A stretch of 64,000 nucleotides of DNA from Branchipolynoe longqiensis (lineage: Eukaryota; Annelida; Polychaeta; Phyllodocida; Polynoidae): NCBI GenBank assembly GCA_030323885.1, contig CM059187.1:83908027-83972026 (forward strand), written 5' to 3'. The notes beneath the pieces are model-generated. The model made no database searches, was not told the origin of the DNA, and saw only the letters and a list, made by a program, of their open reading frames with translations. The position numbers and the translations under genes were made by a program. This document shows, one piece after another, positions 26,801 to 39,300 of the stretch. Each line of letters starts with the position of its first letter. Within the stretch, counting starts at the first letter, position 1.

Positions 26801-29800
26801 ATTACATACTCAAATAATTAAATTTAATTAAATTAACCCTAAATTCCAAGCGATATTAACGTAGTCGCTACATCAGCGTCATTATTCATATTGTGAATCG
26901 ACGAATGTAAACTAAACAAATAGCACTGCTCGCCGGCTACAGGCTCACTACTAAGGCTCCTGGTCCCCAGGTGCCGATAGTGTCAAATAACGGTGCTCGC
27001 CGGCTACAGGCTCACCACTAAGGCTGCTGGTTCCCGGTCGTGGACACAGTTTTAAATTTGTTGTGTAAACGTGCTGCTACATCGCTTCATATAAATCGCT
27101 TTGTCTAACTCGGTTTAGAATTGCCCGTGTAAACACGGCTTATATCGGTATGCTTATGATCCGATCTACTGGAAGTACCAGCTGTAACGGTTATACTGAC
27201 AATCTATCGTCCCGTGCATCTGTGAGATTATTTGGCGGCAATTATCGACGATAAGATAAGACCACACCAAATATGTGTACGGTACAGCGACATTATCAGC
27301 AGGTTTCCTATAATCATTGCCATCTTACGCAAATAAATCGTAACTTCTCCACTCACTCTTAGTTTTGAATGGGTTTTCTTTTTTGTATTTGCATTTATCT
27401 ATTAGTTGAGGTATTGTCACAATGTTCAACGTTGCCTGTTCGTATGAAGCATTCTACTTGGGTATAAAACAAATGTTGACCGCGTTGAACTGCTGGGTTA
27501 AAGCTGCATAGTCCGAAGAAACATCAAATTTTCAAAGCCGAAACAACTATCTAGAATTGATTCTACATATCTAACGTAGATACTAAGCATGTGTTGCCAT
27601 AGAGAATGGAATACTGAGACAGTTTAATAGAAGTTGTTACTGCTGAAGCCTATGGTGTCAGTATTGGCATGCGTACCAAAACTAATTTGACATGTTTGCA
27701 CTTCAAATATCTCAAAACTTAGCCATCTAAAATAAAAGTTACTTCAAAATAAAGTAAGGTAAACTGTAGCAATCAATTTAACATATTTATCTCAGAAAAA
27801 TGACAGAAACTCAAAACCACCGGACTATACAAGTTTAAAGTTGCATAGTCTGATGGTTTTGAGTTTCTCTCATTTTCTGAGATAAACATTAGGTTGTTCA
27901 TTATAATCTACCTTACTTTGGTTTGAAGTAACAAACTTTTGAGATATTTGAAATGGAAACATGCTAAATTAATTTTGGCAAACTTGCCAAAACTCTATCA
28001 CCATAGGCTTCTGCAGTAACAGGTTCTATTAATTGACTAAGTGTTCCCTTCTATGTGCCGGTAAATGTTTAATAAATGCATCAGTATCTAAGGTAGATAT
28101 GTAGAATCAAATCTAGATAATTGTTTTAGTTTTGAAAATCTGATGTTTTCATCGGACTATGCAGCTTTAAGCTCTATATAAGTGAGTGTCCGTTTTGGGT
28201 GAGCATTCGTCTAGCCTGTACTAAGAGATGAATTTCTGCGAAAGTGTGTAAATTCTCCCATAGGCTTAGCACTGTCAGGGAATCGTGTGCTTTGACATGG
28301 CCAGGGTTCGAACCCAGAAGTTTGAATCCCACGACCTACCAAAGCGGGAGGCCGATGCTCAACTCATCCTGCCATCGTCTGGTGTGACTTTGACTTCGTG
28401 TTCTGGAAACATCAGTTGTTTGTTGACTTAGTGTTCTGGAAATTTCAGTTGTTTGTTAACCCAATTATTGGCTCGCCGTCTACCTTATCTGGTTCGTAGA
28501 TTAATCAAGATTAGAAGTGCCTCCGCTGAGTTGAATGCCAAGGAGAGTGGGAGAAACTAGGTTGGTCAATGATCCAGCGGAATGCATCTAACAGTCGTGT
28601 TGACTGGTTTTCAAAATTTAGTATAGTTTGGCAAGCTGCCAGAATGGTGTACCATCATAAAGAATTTATCCGATACCCACTGCTTTTAATATAGATCTGT
28701 TTCTTGCTTTTCATATTTTTGATTATTTTATTCTCATCACACGCACCGTCGAATGGTAGTTTCAAGCTTTCAACACACTTTGCCGTAATTTACTGTATTA
28801 TATAGCCATTTTACAATGCGCATTTCCTCCTCATGTCTAGGAGACTAATGACAAGACGGAATGGCCGAATGGGTTCAGCGTCCGTCTCCTCTTTTGGGAG
28901 ATCAGTGGAACCAAACCCATGGGTTTGTGGGTTTGAACCCTGGTCGAGTCAAACCAATGACTTTATGCTTGTCACTTCCTAGCCAGACGCTCGGCATTAT
29001 TAGAATAGGGCAAAGCCTCGTTGGCTCAGTGTCAGGATAATGTGACTGAGTGAGATATCAGGTCATGGTGCTGGTGGCCTGGTCTCCCAGTGGGGAAGCA
29101 CTATAAAGTAGCCATGAGTGTGCACTGTCACAAGTCGGTACCCGTCCTGATATGACCTTAGATTTTGCTAGGGGGTAAAATAAACAACAAACAAACCAGG
29201 AGACTTTATTTTGGCCCAACGCCCTGTGTATTGTTCATGAGTGAATGTACCCGTCATTGTGTCTAATGTATAATATAATATATTGTTCTGAACTGAATTC
29301 TATTTGCATATCCGGAGCGGATGGTGGGGGGGGGGGGGGGGGGGGAGAGACAGGGAGAGAGATGGCGGCGTAACGGCCAAGTGGCAAGGGGAGCGGATGG
29401 GGTGGCAGGGGGGGGGGGGCTCTTCTCCCGCCGCGAATCAAACGCAATGCAAGCATTACGACCAAGTTTGATATATAGAATCAAATCTAAATAATTGTTT
29501 TGGTTTCGACAATTTGATGCTTTTATCGAACTATGCAGCTTAAATGTTTTGCAATAGCCTATGCAATGTGGCTTAATTTTTTGAGGATTTATAATCCTAG
29601 CAACACCTGCGGTCATATCAGGATGTGATTCAGCAGTAACTTTGCAATTGTATCACATGACTTCGTTATCGCAATATTATTCCTAGTCAGTATTTCCGAT
29701 GCGTTAACTTTAATACTTTTGGGTGAAATGCTGGACATTAACTTTTACGGTATCTAGGTAATATTTTGTTTCTTTTGCTAGCAGAGATCGCTAACAAAAA

Positions 29801-32800
29801 TGAATACTTGTTGCTTCCTAACCTGGCGCTCGGCATTAATAGGATGGAGCAAGGACTGGTTAGCTCAGTGTCAGGATAGTATGGCTGAGTGGGATATTGG
29901 GTAATGGTGCCAGTGGCCTGATTTCCCAGTGGGGCAGCACTATAAGGTTGTCATAAGTGCACACTGTCTCAAGTCGGGACCTGTCCTGATAAGACCTTAG
30001 ATGTTGACAGGATATAAAACAACCAATCAAATTTGACAGCACAATGGAGCCGCGTCGCAGCGATATCTTTATGCTGACTCTGAAACTATAATAGGCTGGT
30101 ATACCTTACCCTTTAAATGCGGAACTGTATTGTATGGTTAATGAACAATGGGGGGGTTTATACACCTGTATTATATTGAAAGGGGGCTCACATTTCTAGT
30201 GGGTTTTTGGTGTTACATTCATTGATTAAGCCGGGTAAGTTTTTAATTAAGGACAATTGGTCTACCTGATTATACCTACTCCTTGCCCTATCCTGTCTAA
30301 GCTGGGTAGTGACAAGGATAAATTTATTGTTAAAATCAAATTGAGTTGTTTTGGTATAGGCCATGCTTTCGGAGACCGGTCGCGGTGGCCAAATCGGTAG
30401 AGCACTGGCTTCTCATGCAGAAGGTCGGGAGTCTGAATCCCAGCTGAGTTAAACCAATGACTTATCAAATTGATACTTGTCGCTACCTATCCTGACACTC
30501 GGCATTAGTATGATAGAACAAGGACTGGTTAGTACAGTATCAGGGCATAATGTGACTGGGATATCAGGTTATGGTGCCAGCAGCCTGGTTTCCCAGTGGG
30601 GCAACACTATAAAGTCACCATGAGTGCGCCCTGTCACAAGTTGGTACCCTTCCTGATATAACCTTATATGTTGGTAGAACATAAAACAACAAACAAACAA
30701 TAGTTTCGGAGTCAATAAAGATAGGGGCCACTGACTTGCTAGGGGCGTCTTCACCTCAACATAACCCAGCCACAAGCTGAGAGCTGATCCTATTTATTCC
30801 CCAGCTGAATGGTGACCAGAAGGCTTTGTAACCTATTCACATTTATATACTGCTGGTAATCATGGTGGAGAGTTGGACTAACCGCTTTTCAGTGACACCC
30901 CATGGCGTGTCTCTGCATTGTGCATCAAGGTGACCTGGGCCTTCTGCGGGGGGAGGGGGGGGGGGGGTGTTGTCCCCAGATACTTGTGACATGGACCAAT
31001 ACCCTGCAGGATTTTCATTCAAGTCTAATCCGCTACTAAGTCCTGATTTTCACTGCAGTAGTGTTTGTCATACACTGCTGGGTTTTCCATCCAGTATACC
31101 CTCCGAGCATCATATTTCTAGGTTTAGTTAAAGCTGCATAGTCCGATGAGAACATCAAATTTTCGAAACCAAAACACTGATCTCGATTTGATATTACGGT
31201 ACACATCAAGCTTCGATATTGGTGCACTTATTAAGCATTTGTTGCTGCATGATGGGATACTAAGTCAAATTAATAGAACCAGTTACTGCTGAAGCCTATG
31301 GGGTTAGAGGTTTGACAAGCATGCTACAATTAGTTTCTTATCTTTGCACTTCAAATATCTCTGAATTTAGTCATTTTAAATCATAGCTACTTCAAACTCG
31401 AGTAATGTAGATTATAACAAACAATCGACCTACTATGTTTATCTCACTCTCAGCAAATGACAAACTCAAAACCACCGGACTATGCAACTTTAACTTAAAG
31501 TTGAAGTATTCAAGAGGTAATGGATTTCTTGTTGGTCTTCGTGGAGGTTTCCTTTACTGATCCCATCTTGGGCCTTAATTACACCATTACATTGTTATAC
31601 TTAAGCTCATACCCGCTAGCAGTCATATTTTCTCCTCACTGCGTTCATTTTCTTAGCTTACATGCAGTGGTGTACTTATCGCTAATTGACCGGCTGATAC
31701 CATTCTGATTTACATTAAGGTATTAGCTAGCTGTAGTGTTGGCTAATACGTTATTACTCAGCTTATACCCAGGATATTACTTACTGAAATAACCGGTATG
31801 TGATAGAATCTTAAATTAGCAGGTTTTTAAATTTGGGTCGATGTAATAAACAACTACCCCGTAAATGTTTCTCTATTTTGTGTTCTGTTGTTGGTTACTG
31901 AAATTTGCACTAACTAAATAAATATTGTTGCAATTTTGGTTAGTGTAATAATAACCCGCCCGGGGGTAAATTTCTGTCTGTTTTTGGATTTTTATTATCG
32001 TTGCTTATTGAAGCTTTCCCTAACAATATACCAATTTACTGCAAAAACTAAGTTCAAAGCTCAATATGGACTCATATGAATGAGTAGAATCTGTTAGGCT
32101 TCAATATTATTAATATAATTGTATGGTAGAATCACTGCTAATATGTTTCGTTAATAGTATAGTATGTACAACGGGTCGTTCTCTGAAACCACGTACCACT
32201 TTTGTAACATGGAAACCAAAAGTGAAAACATTCAAAATAATAGCAGAACATATATTAATATGAAGGTTTACATATTGTGGCTATATCAGAGTTGAAAAAA
32301 AGCTATTTCACTTTTTTACTTTGATCTTATGCAAGTTAAGGACTACTCTCAAATGCCCTGTGTAACATGTAAATTAAGCACACATCAAGAACATCATTTT
32401 AATATACAGAACACATTCAAACGAGATTTTATTGATTACAGTTATGCAGACAAAATTATGTCTTATAAGAAAACAGTTGAAAAAAAGGTTTGTGTCAATT
32501 TTGATGTAAATATGTCAAGTTTTCATATTTTCATTTTAGCACAACATTATATAAACCTACTTTTGAACAATTTGTTGGGATAGATTAAATACATATAGTA
32601 TTGCTAAGATACTTAATACACAGAGGCAACAATAATTATTTGATTTGCTATTGAAGAAAGAAAGAACTAATTATGTCCATTGTAACATTGACACCAAATA
32701 TGTGGTACCCAGCTTAACGACCAGCCTCCATTGACCAACCATAGCCTGTGTATGTGAGGCTTATCCTGGAGCAGAGGTCGAACCGTTGCAAACCTTAGCC

Positions 32801-35800
32801 CCTTCCGTCACCACCACCACCACCACCACCACCACCACCACAAAAAACAGTTGTCATTGTCATTGTCATCATTCAATGAACACCTTTTTTTTTGTATCAT
32901 GTCGAAACCTGTGTTATCAGGTTGCTAGGTAATCGTGAACTTCCTTGCATAAAATAGCTAAAATTAGAACTTGAAGCTTGCAGTGATTGTTGCTCAGTGA
33001 CATCAAATCGCAATATTCCATTGTATTTGTCTTACGGAAATGTGTCATTATTAATCAGTTTCCAAATTCAGCACCAGTTGTTGCTGATCAACATTTTCAA
33101 AATATAGTGGTGGTGGTCGTTGTCATCATCATCACCCGTTGCCAGGACGTAAAACTCCAACAACCAATCAATCATCATCATTCTACCACACAATCGTTTT
33201 ATCATCATTCTATTATGCAATTATTATTTTCCATCATCGGTATTATTCGATGGGGGTCATCCAAAGTTTTCAACATTTTTAGTTGTACAAAGCGCATGAC
33301 GGGATGGGGGAGTGGCAACACTTTTATTGTCTAATAAAATGTTGACATCTTTTAGCATGCTTTTATATTCTGCATTAAAATGTTGATGTCCACTATTTTT
33401 AGGGGGGGTAGCGGGAGGGGTCTGGAAAAGTACTAACCTTTGTGCGATCATGAAGATGTTGAAACCTTTGGATGACCCCCATCATGCAATTGTTTTATCA
33501 TCATTCTATTATGCAATCAATTTTGCCATCATCATTGCCACCATCATGATTTCACCACACAAATTTTCCATCATCACTGTAATTTTGCCACACAACTTTT
33601 TCATCACCATCATCACCACCATCATCATCATTTCACTGCGCAATAATTTTCTCTACTGGCAACAGCGATATGTGTAAAGCCGTGCCTGAAGGTGCTCCGC
33701 TTGTTGTGTTGCAGATGAGCCGGTGCGCACCATGTCGTGGCGCACCAAGGCATGGGCGGTGGTGGTGCGGCTCATCTCCGGCTACCAGCCAACCACATAC
33801 AGCTGCCAGAAGTCACTGCCCTTCCTCCCTGTGCCCAGCCTACACGACACGCTCACCAAGTTCATCACCTCCATCGAGCCGCTCTACGGCAAGGACTCGG
33901 CCGAGATCGCGCAGTTCAGGCAGGAGACCGAGGTGGGTGCTTTTGGGGGTCGGATGGTGGAACAATTTTCTACTTTCATAACGCACAATAGAAATGACAC
34001 ACTTGTAGCAATAGCTAAATGGAGTATTACTTATACTGTGCCAGGAGCCACTGCTAAATTCCTGCCAAAAATAAGGTATGGCGGGATGCGTAGAATTTCA
34101 CCACTGACAACATATGCCATATTAAAATCTAAAGCAACCAATAAGTACAATTGGGGGGGGAAGATTTAAAGACTAAGAATAACCTCAATGTTAGAACAAT
34201 ATATCAAATATGTGTAGTGATGGCTTTATTTACCCTGCTCATAACGGATAAGTGTGTTAACACTTGCTTTCAACGCTGGGCAGCTCTAATCCAATTTGAT
34301 TTAAATCTTCTGAATTTAGTTTTGGTAATAATTTAGGTTTTCTTGCTTCCCTTTTATGGCTTGTAACTGTTTGTAGATGCAGGGTTCCCGCGGATCCTTA
34401 AAAAGTCTTAAATTGATTAGTCCATTTTCAATGCCTTGAAAAGTCTTATATATGGTAACTTTTCTGTGAAAGGTTTTAAAAAGGTATTAAATTGGAGTTG
34501 GCCACTACAATATTTTTTCAATGGTTTTATCAGCTATCTTCACAAAGCACAAATGCCTGTGGAGCTGAAATATCCATAGATTGCATCACCTCAATCATTT
34601 CTGTTATTATTTAATTAAATATGTATGATACATTTGCTATGAAAATAGGTCTTAAATTGTATGAAAATTGGTATTAAAAAGTCCTCAAAAGGTCTTAAAT
34701 GTGATTGGCTATGTGCAGGAACCCTGAGATTGCAAACAGTCCAAAATCCAGCTTTTACTATACTTTGTGTTAGTCCATTTAACATCATCTGTTTTTCTAG
34801 GTTTTCTGTTTTTTAGTAGTTTCTTAAACACTGCTATGTTTTCAGAATTTCGTGTTGCAGTTGGCAGTTTATTCCAATATCTGTAGAAACTAAGATGGTC
34901 TGTCGCTAATTTCAGGAGTTTGAGAACGGTATAGGCCGGAAGCTCCAACGAATCCTGACTCTGAAATCGTGGTGGGCACAAAATTGGGTGACTGACTGGT
35001 GGTAAGTGAAACTTGATTTTCTCCTCTTTTTAGAATCAAATCCTTGCATCTGTCGCCGTACCTTATGTACCCCTCTCTGTAGAAGTTGCTGAGATCCTGC
35101 TTCCCAGCACTAACTGCCAGAATCTGCATTTTGTTGGGACCAGACGGGGTGGATGAATGAGTTGAGCGTCCGTCCCCTGTTTTGGGAGATCGGGAGATCC
35201 GAAACCATGAGTTTGTAGGTTCGAACCCTGGTCGAGTCAAACCAATGACTTAAAAATTTATACTTGTCGCTTCCTAGCCTGGCGCTCGGCAATACTAGGA
35301 TAGGGAAAGGACTGGTATGCTCAGTATCAGGATAATGTGACTGAGTGGGATATCGGGTCATGGTGCTGGCGGCCTCATTTTCCACTGGGGCAGCACTATA
35401 AAGTCGCCATGAGTGCACACTGTCACAAATCGGTACCCATCCTGATATGACCTTATATGTTCCTAGGACATAAAACAACAACAAACAAAGAAAAAAGCAT
35501 TTTGTTGGGAATTATAAAGTTGCGTAGTTCGATGGTTTTGAGTTTCTGTCATTTTTCTGAGATATTTGATCAAATTGATTGTTATGTCTACCTTACAGTT
35601 GAAGTAACTTTTATTGTAAATTTCTAGCTTTTGAGATATTTGAAGTGTTAATATGTCAAATTAGTTTTGGCAAGCGGGCCAAAACTCAGACGCCATAGGC
35701 TTCTGTAGGAACCGGTTCTATTAATAGGATAGGACATGGACTAGTTAGCTCAGTCTCGGGAAGATGTGATTGAGTGGGATATAGGGTCATGGTGCTGGCG

Positions 35801-36277
35801 GCCTGATTTCCCAGGGGGCAGCACTATAAAGTCGCCATGTGTGTGCACTGTCACAAGTCAGTACCCGTCCTGATATGACCTTACATGTTGGAAGGACATA
35901 AAATTCCAACAACCAACCAACGATACCATCTACCCTAGTTGTTTCATACCAAATAACTCCCATAGTATATATTTCGTAGTTGATACTTTTGACGTAGAGG
36001 GTAGAGCCAACATTATTTAATTGAAGTCATTTGCATCTCTGTGTAAGCTTGAACCCAACACCTGATTGCCGTGTGAATGCAGACTTGCGAACCATTCCAA
36101 TTTTCATGGAATCGTTTCAATTTTCAAGCTCTAATTCTGTCATCCCCACAAAGTTCCACAATCAGATGAAATCATACATGCAAACCAAATGCCTAGATTT
36201 GACTCAGCCTGGATTTGAACTCCCGACCTTCCGTACAGGAAGCCTACGCTCTACCGATTCGGTCGGTGCGTGCGTGC

Positions 36278-36342
<65 letters not shown>

Positions 36343-39300
36343 TGTGTGTGTGTAACCGTAGTGTGCCTGGAGAGATCTTTAATGAAACAAATGCTAATAA
36401 AACTACATGATATGGGGTATTATGATTTCCGCACGATATATTCTTTTTTCTTCGAATGAAATGTTGGCTATTCATTGGTCCAACCCCAAACAATGAGAGG
36501 AAGAGCAGTAGGATTCCCTCATTGCAATATGTGATTTTTCAAACTATACCATATATGTAAGTCTTGGAATGAATAATGTCGGCATTTTTTTACCCACTTT
36601 ATGCGGGTGCCTCATTCACTTTGTTTCTGTAATAAGTTGGCACCACACATGCATGCAGTAAATTAATGCATTGGTTTAATCTTTAGGGAGAAGTATATTT
36701 ACCTGATGAGCCGCACACCTACAGCTATAAATAGTAACTATTATATCCTTGACCATTGTTACTGGAAACCTACGCACCGACAGACCTCCAGGTATGTTGT
36801 GGCCTTTTTATTCTTGCTATACAGTAAAACCTCTCTAAATCGACGACCTTGGGATCGAAGTTACGTGCTCCATTTAGGGAGGTGGTCGGGTTAGGGGGTT
36901 AGAATATGGTTACAATGGTATTGTTGGGACCCAAATAAAGCGATCGATATAGGGGAGTGGTTGATTTGTGGAGGTGGTCAGTTAGAGAGGTTTTACTGTA
37001 TACAGATATGAAAGATTTCGTAAAATTTCCAAGATTTTTGGTAATTTTCTGTTAATGTCTAGTATTATCAACAGGCAGCGACGAGTACCAATTGCTTTTT
37101 ATTAGAATTGGCTGGGATCGAACCCACGATCTTCTGCACGAGGAGCAGGCACAGTAGCCCTAGGCCATAAGGTTTTCTAGTCGGCATCTGTAAGTGTTCA
37201 TCACAAGCACAGCAAACATTTTCAAACTGCTGGTAGATTGAATGACTCAAATAAAATGAGGTAATCGAATGTGAGTGTGCATACAAATACAAACATTTAA
37301 TTATCTCTATTTGATTTTTATTATTGTCCAATAATGTGAGTTGTATACAGTCGATAACAAACTGAATACATTAGGCTAATACAAACGTAGTTAAAATAAA
37401 TAGAATCAGAATTTGAATGGTATGATTATAATGAGATCCAGTTAATATAATTACAGAGAATTTGAATGGTGTGCTTATGTTTAGAAAAACAAATACAATC
37501 AGAATTTGTATGGTATGATTATAATGTATACTGTTATCCTAGGGCGCTATATTTACTTCAATTGTGCCTGTCCATTGATGCCTGTTGTTGGATTTCTTTC
37601 ACAGGGCGGCCAACACGATTCACCAGTACGTCTCTGTAAAACGTCAAATAGACCGCGAGCAGCTGCCACCACTTGTTATCCGCAATACGGTGCCACTCTG
37701 TATGGCACAATACGAGCGCTGCTTCTCAACCACCAGGTAAGCAAGTGCGTGCGACAGCGTGGCCAACTGAGGTGGGCGTTGAGTGTGTAGACAAGATGCA
37801 CGCAATCAGTGTAGGTATTTGGAACAGCGTGGCCATGTGATTTATGATCTAGCTATTGAGACAATATGCTTCCAATCATTAAATATGCGGAACAGCGTGG
37901 CCAAGTGAGGAGTGCTTTAACACTGTAGACAAGATGCACCCAATTGTTAAGTATTCAGAAGAGCGTGGCCATGTGATTTATGATGTAGCTATTGAGACAA
38001 TATGCTTCAAATCATTAAATATGCGGAACAGCGTGGCCAAGTGAGGAGTGCTTTAACTGTGTAGACAAGATGCACCCAATTATTAAGTATTCAGAACAGC
38101 ATGGCCATATGATTTATGATTTAGCTAAAGAGACAATATGCTTTCAATCATTAAATTTGCGGAACATCATGGCCAAGTGAGGAGTGCTTTAACTGTGTAG
38201 ACAAGATGCACCCAATTATTAAGTATTCAGAACAGCATGGCCATGTGATTTATGATTTAGCTATAGAGACAATATGCTTTCAATCATTAAATTTGTGGAA
38301 CATCATGGCCAAGTGAGGAGTGCTTTAACTGTGTAGACAAGATGCACCTAATCATTAAGTATGCAGAGCAGCGTGGCCAAGCGAGGAGTGCTCTCTGTTT
38401 AGATAAGCTGCCCCTAATCATTAAGTACACTGAACAGCATAGACATGTGATGTGTGATTTAACTGTGTAAAATAGCGTCGCCAGGGAAGGGGTGCTTTAA
38501 CTGTTTTAGAGTATATATATACAAATTGTTATGCTTCTCCGGCAAAATCCCCAATTATTTCCTTTATCTCCCCAACAATACACTGTTAATTCTCTTCTTA
38601 ATTTTTCGTCTTTCTCTTTTCTCCTTTTGAAATATTTATCCCTGAATTTCACTATGCCCGCATGGTGTTTTGGTGTATTAAATAATTTGATTCGAATCTC
38701 GATATCGTGTCTTAATTGCTTTACATTTTCTAGCAGAAAGCCTGTTTGGATTATGTCATGAGAATTAATGATCTAATTGTTCTAGGTTTGTGGAAGCAGT
38801 CTATGACTTAATGACATTTGACCCTTGTGTAAAACTCTAGTGACCGAGGAAGGAGAATATCGTAGTTAAAACTCGAAGGATATCTGCAGTGTTGAATGAT
38901 CAGCGGAAACAGAGACAGCGCTTCTCCTTGCCTTCTATCTTCATTTACCCAAATCAGAATCCTTATTATAGATCAGTATCTGAATATGTGCGTATGTGTG
39001 TATATAAATACAGACATGTGTATACATACACACTCACATAGATTCGCACGCACACACACGCGCACACACACACGCACCGGATGTGGCGGCCGAATCGGTA
39101 GAGCGTAGGCTTCCAGTACTGAAGGTCGGGAGTTCAAATCCAGGCCGAGTCAAATCTAGGCATTTGGTTTGCTTGTATGATTTCATTTGATTGTGGAACT
39201 TAGAGTTTGATACTGAAAAGTTATCAGTGTTACCGTTGTTTATTTTGATTAAATCATGTTTCTAAAGACCAAAGCATCTACTGAGTTATGATGTTACATA

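Larger units (their letters stand above)
19725..33714 (+). other. CPT1 intron 3
   Basis: About 14 kb. Stretches without listed features (20380-22440, 23620-24478, 24690-24890, 28390-28840, 30710-31125, 31500-32175 and 32600-33100) contain no ORF with a recognisable family. A homopolymer of about 30 C lies at 20342-20370, and G runs lie at 29325-29346, 29409-29420 and 30950-30967. Confidence 0.8.
33933..34915 (+). other. CPT1 intron 4
   Basis: Contains a TIR element (34380-34726) and a minus-strand LINE remnant (34727-34905). 33945-34375 shows no feature. Confidence 0.8.
36792..37604 (+). other. CPT1 intron 6
   Basis: Holds the second 177-bp pogo-like MITE and a minus-strand tRNA-like segment. 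The remaining 430 bp are AT-rich with no feature. Confidence 0.8.

Noticed and set aside
32329..32583. 84-codon ORF
   Set aside because: It lies within an interspersed repeat and the frame is not kept in the other copy at 19733-20188.
33139..33172. Separate SINE copy
   Set aside because: Only about 30 bases of the common 3' end are seen inside a low-complexity tract, so it is noted under that tract and not listed on its own.
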